In this document: positions 6,831 through 12,066 of the stretch, piece by piece
How positions within the stretch are numbered: the first letter of the stretch is position 1
How the letters are laid out: the number at the start of each line of letters is the position of its first letter
From: CBDTTW01 sp965363675
GTDB lineage: Bacteria; Bacteroidota; Rhodothermia; Rhodothermales; DASSAV01
Assembly: GCA_965363675.1 (NCBI GenBank)
Contig: CBDTTW010000092.1
Span: 1-12,066, forward strand
Reading direction: 5' to 3'
Length of the DNA: 12,066 nucleotides
Notes under the pieces: model-generated
What the model saw: the letters and a program-made list of their open reading frames with translations, nothing else
Databases searched by the model: none
What the model was told of the DNA's origin: nothing
Position numbers and translations under genes: made by a program

Positions 6831-7295
6831 TTAGAGCCGGCGCAGCAGGTTGACCATTTCGATAGCCGTTAACGCGGCCTCCTCGCCCTTGTTGCCCGCC
6901 TTCGAGCCGGCGCGCTCCACGGCCTGCTCGATGGTGTCCGTCGTGAGCACCCCGAGGATGATCGGCACGCCCGTCTCCAGCGCGGCGCTGCCGACGCCGC
7001 CGCCGACGCCGCTGACGACCACCTCGTAGTGCGCCGTCGCGCCCCGGATGACCGCTCCGAGGCAGATCACAGCGTCGTAGGCGCCGCCGGCGGCCAGCTT
7101 CTTGGCGACAAGCGGAATCTCGAAGGCGCCCGGGCACCAGGCCACCGTCACACGGTCCATGTCGGCGCCGTGCCGCCGCAGCGCGTCCAGGGCGCCCTCC
7201 AGCAGGCGCTCGGTGATGAACCGGTTGAACCGGCTCACGACGACGGCGTAACCGGCGTCCGAGGCGATGAGGTTTCCTTCGAGGATGTCAGGCAT
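6831..7295 (-). CDS. ribH: 6,7-dimethyl-8-ribityllumazine synthase
   Basis: This enzyme condenses 5-amino-6-ribitylamino-uracil with 3,4-dihydroxy-2-butanone 4-phosphate, the penultimate step of riboflavin synthesis, in the cytoplasm and usually as a large symmetric assembly. The 154-residue product has normal length and all expected motifs: VVVSRFNRFIT (residues 18-28) for substrate binding, WCPGAFEIP (53-61), CLGAVIRGATAHYE with the catalytic His89, PIILGVLTTDTIEQAVER with the phosphate-binding Arg128, and NKGEEAALTAIEM near the end. The ATG at 7295 lies 24 bp after the stop of the PHP-domain gene on the same strand, which suggests an operon. No Shine-Dalgarno precedes it and no FMN riboswitch is recognisable upstream. 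No other riboflavin gene is in the window. A short GCGGCC/GGCCGC hairpin at 6794-6808 lies past its stop and may weakly separate it from the PorZ-like gene. Confidence 0.97.
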   Translation of the reverse strand: MPDILEGNLIASDAGYAVVVSRFNRFITERLLEGALDALRRHGADMDRVTVAWCPGAFEIPLVAKKLAAGGAYDAVICLGAVIRGATAHYEVVVSGVGGGVGSAALETGVPIILGVLTTDTIEQAVERAGSKAGNKGEEAALTAIEMVNLLRRL

Positions 7296-7319
7296 GGAGG
7301 CGTAGGCGCCGCCGGGCGG

Positions 7320-8144
7320 CTACCAATGGCAAAAAGGCATGTGGGCCAGCAACGCCGGCGCCACCGTATAGCGCGAGAAATTTAGCTCATCGAGCGGCCG
7401 ATAGCCATGATAATCGGAGCCCCCCGTTTCGATGAGATCGTAGCGGTCTACGATGCTCTGGAAGTGGCGCGTCAGCGCCGGGGTGTGCGAGGGATGCACC
7501 GTCTCGATGCCGTCGAGGCCGTAGGCGATGAGCGTCTCGATCTGCTCGTCGGAGACCCAGTTGGAGGGGTGCGCCAGCACGGCCGCCCCGCCGGCGGCAT
7601 GAATGGCGCGCATCGTCACGGGGGCCGGATGCAGCGCCTTGGGCACGTAGGCGGGCGCGCCCTCGCCGAGGTACTGCTGGAACGCCTCCTCGATGCTGCC
7701 CACCGCCCCCGAGGCCGCCAAGGCCGCAGCCACATGCGGCCGCCCGACGGCCTCGCCGCGGGCGTGCGCGCGCACGTCCTCGTAGCGGAGCGAAACCGAA
7801 AGCCCGCCGAGCAGCTTCAGGATGGCCTCGGCGCGCTCCACGCGCCGCCGCCGCGCCTCCGCCATCAGCTCCTGCAACCCGGGATGCTCCGTGTCGATGC
7901 CATAGGCGAGGATATGCACCTCGCGCCCCCCGACGCTGCTGCTCAGCTCGACGCCCGGCACCACCCGCACCCCGAGCGCCGCGCCCGCGTCGAGGGCGGC
8001 GCGCACGCCCGAGGTCGTATCGTGGTCCGTAATCCCGACGGCGTGCAGCCCGTGCCGGGCCGCCAGCGCCACCAGCTCATACGGCGAGAGCCGCCCGTCC
8101 GAACAATGCGTATGCGTATGTAAATTAACTTTTCCCAGGGACAT
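7320..8144 (-). CDS. PHP-domain metal-dependent phosphoesterase (RNase AM/YciV-type)
   Basis: The 274-residue product has the metal-binding PHP motifs in order: NLHTHTHCSDG (His9, His11, Asp16), GITDHDT (Asp40, His41), VPGVELS (Glu66), EVHILAY (His77), VGRPHVA (His137), VLAHPSNW (His192) and GGSDYHG (Asp244, His246). This set and the length fit the YciV/TrpH group. Characterised members hydrolyse 3',5'-nucleoside bisphosphates such as pAp or degrade short RNA from the 5' end. The substrate here is inferred from the family. It is cytoplasmic, with no signal peptide. The ATG at 8144 places HTHTH at the expected distance from the N terminus. The first 15 or so codons are unusually AT-rich for the window, which would favour an open mRNA start. 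ribH follows after 24 bp. The gene is divergent from the HIT-family gene. Confidence 0.92.
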   Translation of the reverse strand: MSLGKVNLHTHTHCSDGRLSPYELVALAARHGLHAVGITDHDTTSGVRAALDAGAALGVRVVPGVELSSSVGGREVHILAYGIDTEHPGLQELMAEARRRRVERAEAILKLLGGLSVSLRYEDVRAHARGEAVGRPHVAAALAASGAVGSIEEAFQQYLGEGAPAYVPKALHPAPVTMRAIHAAGGAAVLAHPSNWVSDEQIETLIAYGLDGIETVHPSHTPALTRHFQSIVDRYDLIETGGSDYHGYRPLDELNFSRYTVAPALLAHMPFCHW

Positions 8145-8323
8145 GCCGGAAACACCGATAACCTGCGAAAACCGCGTCGCCCCCCGCGCCTGCCGAGCCG
8201 GGCGTCCGTGCCTTGAACGACCAAGGTCGGCTTTGGAACCATAAATTCTTGACCCGCCGTAGTAAAGTTGGGGGTATTCCCTGTATTTTCTTGAGCACGC
8301 CCCCGGACGCAGCGGCCACCCGT
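8145..8323. promoter_or_regulatory. Divergent intergenic region between the PHP and HIT genes
   Basis: These 179 bp must carry promoters in both directions. The stretch 8235-8292 is much more AT-rich than the rest and contains TTGACC (8249-8254), a -35-like element for the HIT gene. A convincing -10 at 16-18 bp is lacking; GGTATT and TATTCC fall at about 18-20 bp. An open frame continues upstream of the HIT gene to 8213, but its translation there does not look like a HIT N terminus. Confidence 0.4.
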
Positions 8324-8845
8324 ATGGAGCAGATGTGGAGCCCCTGGCGCTCCCAGCATATCGACACCTTCAAGCATCCGAAGCCCGAGCTTCCGGATGC
8401 CCCCTCGCTGTTTGCCCGCCTGGCGGCCGAATCGCGCGATGAGGAGAACCTGATCCTCTGGCGCGGCCGCGAGGTGTTCGTCCTTATGAATCTTTATCCT
8501 TACAATAACGGCCACCTCATGATTGCGCCCTACCGCGAGGCGGCCCACTACGACGAGCTTACCGAGAGCGAACAAACCGAAATCGCCGCGGTCATCGCGC
8601 AGTGCATCCGCTGGCTCCGGCATACGCTCAACCCGGAAGGCTTCAACGTCGGCATGAACCTGGGGGCGGCGGCCGGGGCGGGCGTGCCTCGGCACGTCCA
8701 CGTGCACGTAGTGCCCCGCTGGAACGGCGACACGAACTTCATGCCGACCATCGCCGAGGTGAAGGTGGTGCCCCAGGCCATCCGCGAGACCTACGCCCGC
8801 CTCCGCGCCGCCATCGACGCCCTGGAAGACGGCGCCGCGTCATGA
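8324..8845 (+). CDS. HIT-family nucleotide-binding protein (Ap4A phosphorylase-like)
   Basis: HIT proteins bind and hydrolyse or phosphorolyse nucleotides such as Ap4A or AMP-amidates through a histidine triad. The product is 173 residues from ATG 8324, chosen because MEQMWSPWRSQHI matches the common N terminus MxxLWSPWRxxYI of this subgroup. An upstream ATG at 8213 would add 37 residues of non-conserved sequence from the promoter region. The conserved body shows VFVLMNLYPYNNGHLMIAPY, GFNVGMNLG, GAGVPRHVHVHVVPRW (His124, His126, His128) and GDTNFMP. The closest characterised group I recall is the mycobacterial Ap4A phosphorylase Rv2613c, so diadenosine polyphosphates are the likely substrates, by inference. 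Its stop codon overlaps the next start as ATGA, implying translational coupling to the membrane protein gene. Confidence 0.92.
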   Translation: MEQMWSPWRSQHIDTFKHPKPELPDAPSLFARLAAESRDEENLILWRGREVFVLMNLYPYNNGHLMIAPYREAAHYDELTESEQTEIAAVIAQCIRWLRHTLNPEGFNVGMNLGAAAGAGVPRHVHVHVVPRWNGDTNFMPTIAEVKVVPQAIRETYARLRAAIDALEDGAAS

Positions 8846-10062
8846 AGCCTGCTCGCCCGCGCGTCGCAAGCGCTCTGCCGGGCTCCGCCTCCCCCGCCCC
8901 GCCCCCGCCAAAGACCGCCCCGCCGACGGCGCCCGCCTACGGCGACGTTGCGCCGGCCGGACGCGGCGTGCCCGGCGGACGCGCCATCCCGTTTTCCGTC
9001 GGCAAGCTCCTCTGGAGCACCCTGCTCAGCGTGGGCGTGCTCGTCGTCATCAGCTACCACACCTTCGAGCTGAGCGAGTTTACCGACTTCGTCAACGGCG
9101 TCAACCCGGTTTTCTTCGGCGCGGCGCTGGCCACGCTCGTAGCGCGGGTGTTCTTCGGCGGCTGGCGCATCAGCTACCTCTCGCACGGCCGCCTGACCAT
9201 GGCCGCGGGCATCCGCGCGCAGCTCGCCTGGGATTTCTTCTCGAACGTCTCTCCGTCGGCCATCGGCGGCGGGCCGTTTGCGGCCATCTACGTCGCCCGC
9301 GACCAGCGCATCAAGGTCGGCGAGGCTACGGCGCTCATGCTGATGGCGATCCTGATGGATCAGGTGTTCTTCGCCGTCACGATCCCCGCCCTGCTGCTGG
9401 CGATGCCGTTCGTGCCCGTGTTCCCTCCGAAGCTCGGGCCGGTCGGCACGACGGCCCTGGTGAGCTTGTTCCTCGGCCTGCTGGCCTGGGTGGTCGTGTT
9501 CGGCTACGCGGTGCTGTTCCGGCCCGAGCTGCTCCAGCGCCTGCTCGACGCCCTTTTCCGCCTGCGCTGGCTGCGGCGCTTCCGCGAGCGCATCGCCGCC
9601 GAGGCCGCGCAGTTCGCGCACTACGCCAAGGACCTGCGCCGGCAGTCGCCCACGTTCTTCGCCAACGGCTTCCTGCTTACCCTCGCCTCGTGGATGAGCC
9701 GCTACCTGCTGCCGCTGTTCATCATGTGGAGCGTCTACCCGGACTTCGACAAGACGCTCATGCTGCTGCGCACGGCGGCCATGTCGGTCGGGGCCAGCCT
9801 GCTCCCGACGCCCGGCGGCTCCGGCGGCATCGAGTGGCTGTATCTGCTTTTCATCGGGCCGCCGCTCGTGCCGGCCGCCCTCGTCGCCCCGACGCTGCTG
9901 GTGTGGCGCGTGCTGGGCTATTACCTGTTCCTCGGCCTGGGCGTCCTGCTGACGATGGAGCACATGCACACCTCCATCCGTCGCGAGCGCCGCCGCAGAC
10001 CGGCGCGCGCCGCCGACGCCGCGCCGCTCGCGGCCGACCCGGAGGGCGGGCGCCGCACGTAA
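8842..10062 (+). CDS. UPF0104/YbhN-like integral membrane protein (LPG synthase TM-region family)
   Basis: The 406-residue product starts at the ATG overlapping the HIT stop. Residues 1-50 are Pro/Ala-rich and probably disordered in the cytoplasm. Hydrophobic segments follow at about 55-73, 90-108, 165-190, 200-224, 272-297, 308-321 and 332-372 (one or two passes). The diagnostic elements are FFSNVSPSAIGGGPFAAIY (132-150) and LLPTPGGSGGIEWLYLLF (320-337), characteristic of the family that includes YbhN, AglD and the membrane half of lysylphosphatidylglycerol synthase MprF. The soluble aminoacyl-transfer domain of MprF is absent, so lysyl transfer is not expected; lipid flipping or lipid-linked precursor handling is the usual guess and remains unproven. 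The C-terminal tail is rich in Arg and Ala. It converges on upp with 8 bp between stop codons and no hairpin between them. Confidence 0.88.
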   Translation: MKPARPRVASALPGSASPAPPPPKTAPPTAPAYGDVAPAGRGVPGGRAIPFSVGKLLWSTLLSVGVLVVISYHTFELSEFTDFVNGVNPVFFGAALATLVARVFFGGWRISYLSHGRLTMAAGIRAQLAWDFFSNVSPSAIGGGPFAAIYVARDQRIKVGEATALMLMAILMDQVFFAVTIPALLLAMPFVPVFPPKLGPVGTTALVSLFLGLLAWVVVFGYAVLFRPELLQRLLDALFRLRWLRRFRERIAAEAAQFAHYAKDLRRQSPTFFANGFLLTLASWMSRYLLPLFIMWSVYPDFDKTLMLLRTAAMSVGASLLPTPGGSGGIEWLYLLFIGPPLVPAALVAPTLLVWRVLGYYLFLGLGVLLTMEHMHTSIRRERRRRPARAADAAPLAADPEGGRRT

Positions 10063-10070
10063 GGGCGCGC

Positions 10071-10703
10071 TTACTCGGGCGTCGTGCCGAAGATGCGGTC
10101 CCCCGCGTCGCCGAGGCCGGGGCGTATGTAGGCGTTGGCGTCGAGTTCGCGGTCTATGGCGGCCGTGAACACGCGCACGTCCGGATGCGCCGTCGTCAGG
10201 GCGGCCAGCCCTTCCGGGGCGGCCACGAGGCACACGAACGTAAAGCGCCCCGGCCCCATGCGCTTCAGGTGGTCGATGGCCCCGACGGCGCTGCCCCCCG
10301 TGGCGAGCATCGGGTCCACGACGAACACGCGCGCCGCGCTGATCTCGTTCGGGATGCGGCTGTAGTAATCGACGGGGCGGTGCGTCGTCTCGTCGCGGTA
10401 CATGCCCAGATGCCCGATGCGCGCCTCCGGCACGAACCGCACGAACCCATCGACCATGCCCAGCCCGGCGCGCAGAATCGGGATGACGAGCACCTCGTCG
10501 CTGACTTCGTGCCCGACGGTCGGTTCGAGCGGCGTATGGATGCGCGTTTCGCCCAGGTCGAGGTCGCGCATGGCTTCGTAGGCGAGGATGGCCGCCGCGT
10601 CCGAGAGCGTTTTGCGGAACAAGCCGTGCGGGGTGTCGCGGCGGCGCAGCAGCGTCAGGTCGCGGCGAAGCAGCGGGTGATCGACTACCGTTACGTGGCC
10701 CAT
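10071..10703 (-). CDS. upp: Uracil phosphoribosyltransferase
   Basis: This cytoplasmic salvage enzyme makes UMP from uracil and PRPP. The 210-residue length is standard. Visible motifs are IPILRAGLGMVDGF (residues 74-87), HLGMYRDE and the PRPP-binding loop VFVVDPMLATGGSA (126-139). The uracil-binding C terminus reads AAIDRELDANAYIRPGLGDAGDRIFGT (split here across residues 181-207). The ATG at 10703 gives the expected N terminus with HPLL and the LLRRRDTPHGLFRK stretch. It lies 30 bp downstream of the FtsE-like gene on the same strand, which suggests co-transcription. No uracil permease or PyrR-type regulator is nearby. No attenuator is visible in the short upstream gap, and no Shine-Dalgarno precedes the start. 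Confidence 0.97.
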   Translation of the reverse strand: MGHVTVVDHPLLRRDLTLLRRRDTPHGLFRKTLSDAAAILAYEAMRDLDLGETRIHTPLEPTVGHEVSDEVLVIPILRAGLGMVDGFVRFVPEARIGHLGMYRDETTHRPVDYYSRIPNEISAARVFVVDPMLATGGSAVGAIDHLKRMGPGRFTFVCLVAAPEGLAALTTAHPDVRVFTAAIDRELDANAYIRPGLGDAGDRIFGTTPE

Positions 10704-10733
10704 GGATTCAGGTGAGAGGTTAAAGCGGCCGCC

Positions 10734-11417
10734 TCATGCCTCCGGAGCCGACTCGGCGACGCCGCCGCCGCCGAGTTGCAGGGTGCGCGCCGGGTATTTG
10801 GCGATGAGCCGGTAGTCGTGGGTGCTCATGAGGACGGTCATGCCCTGGCTGTGCAGGCTCAGGAGCAAGTGCATGATCTCGTCGGCGACGCCCGGGTCCA
10901 GATTGCCGGTGGGCTCGTCGGCCAGCAAAATCCACGGCTCGTTGGCGATGGCGCGGGCGATCACGACGCGCTGCTGCTCGCCGCCGGAAAGCTCGTGCGG
11001 CAGGCGGCGCGCCTTGTGGCTGAGCCCCACGCGCGAGAGCATTTGGAGCGTGCGGCTCCGGATGACCAGGCCGCGCCGCCCCGTCACGTGCAGGGCAAAC
11101 GCGACGTTTTCGTAGGCGCTGCGGTCCGGCAGGAGTTGAAAGTCCTGAAACACGACGCCCAGTTGCCGCCGCAGGAACGGCACGTCCGAAGGCGCGATGC
11201 GGTCGCTCGCGTAGTCCCCCACGCTCACGACGCCGCGATCCGGCTTGAGGTCCATGTAGATCAGACGCATGAGCGTGGACTTGCCGCTGCCGCTGGCCCC
11301 GGTCAGGTACACCCACTCGCCCCGGTTGACCTCCAGGTTCACCCCGTCGAGCACCGTGCGGCGCGAGCCGTCGGGAAGCGGGTACGAAGCCTTGACGTTG
11401 CGAAAGGTGATTTTCAT
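10734..11417 (-). CDS. ftsE: ABC transporter ATPase, FtsE-like cell division protein
   Basis: The 227-residue protein is a single complete ABC ATPase domain. Motifs present: Walker A GASGSGKST (40-48), Q-loop Gln91 in VVFQDFQLLPDRSAYENVA, signature LSGGEQQR (143-150), Walker B WILLADEPTGNLDP (162-175), and H-loop MSTHDYRLI with His200. The FQDFQLLPDRSAYENV stretch and the STHD-plus-LI ending are typical of FtsE, which works with the membrane protein FtsX to control peptidoglycan hydrolases at the division site. LolD/MacB-type ATPases are close relatives, so the assignment is probable rather than certain. No FtsX or other permease is in the window; downstream is upp (30 bp) and upstream a methyltransferase (54 bp), all on the same strand. 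Confidence 0.82.
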   Translation of the reverse strand: MKITFRNVKASYPLPDGSRRTVLDGVNLEVNRGEWVYLTGASGSGKSTLMRLIYMDLKPDRGVVSVGDYASDRIAPSDVPFLRRQLGVVFQDFQLLPDRSAYENVAFALHVTGRRGLVIRSRTLQMLSRVGLSHKARRLPHELSGGEQQRVVIARAIANEPWILLADEPTGNLDPGVADEIMHLLLSLHSQGMTVLMSTHDYRLIAKYPARTLQLGGGGVAESAPEA

Positions 11418-11471
11418 GCCGGGTGCGGGGTCGAGCGCGCGGGTAAGATACGCCGCCGCGCCCGCCCCGGC

Positions 11472-12065
11472 TCAGGCCGGCTTTCGCAAAATCCAGTGGA
11501 CGCGCTCGGCCGCCTCCGTTGCGGGGCGCGTTGAGAAGTCGCGGTACGCCTTCACCTCCACGAACGGCGTCTCGGCGATGCGCGCGCGCACTTCGGCCAG
11601 CGTGTAGGCGCGCTGCACGTGCTCCTCCCGAAACGCGCGCCCCTGCCACGACAGATCGAACGTGGTGGTGTGCAGCCGCGTGCCGGGGTCGAAGCGGCTG
11701 CGCCGGACGTAGCCGATGCCGCCCACGTCGCCGGCGTCCTCGAAGTAGGCTTCGTTGTTGATCGAGTTGGCCGGGGTGCTCTGGTCAAACAGAAAAAGCC
11801 CCCCCGGCGCGAGCGCCGCAAAGGCGCAGCGGAACAGCCCCCGCAGCCCGTCTTCGTGCAGCACGTAGTTGAGGCCGTCGTAGAGCAGGATAATCGCGTC
11901 GGCAGGCTCCGGCGCCGTGAACTGCGTGAAGTCGCCCACGGCGAAGACGGCCTCCGGGGCCTCGGTCTCGGCTTTGCGGCGCGCTACGGCCACCATCTCC
12001 GGCGAGCGGTCGAGGCCGTAGTAGCGGTAGGGGCCGCAGCGCAAGATCTCGGCGGCAAACGAGCC
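11472..12065 (-). CDS. Class I SAM-dependent methyltransferase, C-terminal part; 5' end outside window
   Basis: The frame is open to the right window edge, so this is partial; the TTG at 12044 is an internal codon, not the start. The visible 197 residues begin GSFAAEILRCGPYRYYGLDRS. YYGLDRSPEMVAVARR is the acidic loop after strand 2 that binds the SAM ribose. VFAVGDFTQF and ADAIILLYDGLNYVL are the next core strands, and LAPGGLFLFDQSTP matches the post-motif III region. The glycine-rich SAM loop (motif I) must lie just upstream, outside the window. The C-terminal part is beta-rich (TTTFDLSWQGRAFREEHVQRAYTL) and ends in RVHWILRKPA. It resembles the general type 11/25 methyltransferases; the substrate is unknown. 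It is followed by the FtsE-like gene after 54 bp, consistent with an operon. Confidence 0.85.
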   Translation of the reverse strand, partial: GSFAAEILRCGPYRYYGLDRSPEMVAVARRKAETEAPEAVFAVGDFTQFTAPEPADAIILLYDGLNYVLHEDGLRGLFRCAFAALAPGGLFLFDQSTPANSINNEAYFEDAGDVGGIGYVRRSRFDPGTRLHTTTFDLSWQGRAFREEHVQRAYTLAEVRARIAETPFVEVKAYRDFSTRPATEAAERVHWILRKPA

Positions 12066-12066
12066 G

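Noticed and set aside
4283..6853. Long rightward open frames (456 and 386 residues) opposite the PorZ-like gene
   Set aside because: Their translations are Arg/Ala/Gly/His-rich without structure. The leftward frame has a signal peptide, propeller repeats and a sorting domain.
7296..7319. Possible FMN riboswitch ahead of ribH
   Set aside because: Only 24 bp separate ribH from the upstream gene, far too short for an RFN element.
8213..8323. Upstream extension of the HIT protein from ATG 8213
   Set aside because: The extra 37 residues lie in the promoter-like AT-rich region and do not resemble the family; MEQMWSPWR at 8324 is the conserved start.
8602..8841. N-terminal 80-residue extension of the UPF0104 protein inside the HIT gene
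   Set aside because: Arg/His/Pro-rich shadow of the HIT coding sequence; the ATG at 8842 in the ATGA overlap is the natural start.
8791..10715. Long frames overlapping the UPF0104 and upp genes (480 residues leftward, 341 residues rightward)
   Set aside because: Both are antisense or out-of-frame shadows of clearly recognised proteins.
10720..11649. 309-residue leftward frame across the FtsE-like gene
   Set aside because: Out-of-frame shadow; the true frame contains all ABC ATPase motifs.
1..12066. Mobile element, phage, CRISPR, toxin-antitoxin or defence system
   Set aside because: I looked for transposase or integrase motifs, regularly spaced repeats, flanking direct repeats near the tRNAs and defence-type domains, and saw none. 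The window reads as core chromosome.

Overview
This GC-rich window reads as ordinary chromosome, probably from a Bacteroidota/Rhodothermota-type bacterium (for example a relative of Rhodothermus or Salinibacter). Three things point that way. A PorZ-like propeller protein carries a type IX secretion (T9SS) C-terminal domain. The start codons I inspected lack Shine-Dalgarno sequences, as is usual in Bacteroidota. The remaining genes are mostly housekeeping. The taxonomy is an inference; the window holds no rRNA or other direct marker.

Layout. Positions 2-496 (+) are the C-terminal end of a hybrid histidine kinase: the last piece of the ATPase domain plus a receiver. It converges, across a perfect 14-bp hairpin terminator, on a leftward pair: a TetR-family regulator (1011-1640) and a small exported beta-rich protein (569-964). 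A 16-bp perfect palindrome covers the TetR start codon and is its likely operator. Next are a leftward YdeI/OmdA-like protein (1722-2252) and a divergent GH20 beta-N-acetylhexosaminidase lipoprotein (2346-3911). A hairpin-rich gap follows, then leftward tRNA-Glu(TTC) and tRNA-His(GTG) genes with a plausible promoter.

From 4361 to 8144 everything is leftward: a PHP-domain phosphoesterase, lumazine synthase (ribH) and the PorZ-like T9SS protein. Divergent from these, a HIT-family nucleotide-binding protein overlaps by ATGA with a multi-pass UPF0104/YbhN-like membrane protein (8324-10062). That pair converges, with only 8 bp between stop codons, on a leftward run of a class I methyltransferase (5' end outside the window), an FtsE-like ABC ATPase and uracil phosphoribosyltransferase (upp).

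The genes cover riboflavin synthesis, uracil salvage, amino-sugar hydrolysis, T9SS function, nucleotide phosphoesters and signalling, so no single pathway unites the window. I saw no transposase, phage gene, CRISPR array, toxin-antitoxin pair or recognisable defence system, and no convincing new biological system. The most interesting local items are the TetR/small exported protein module with its start-codon operator, the inverted repeats upstream of it, and the orphan PorZ-like gene.
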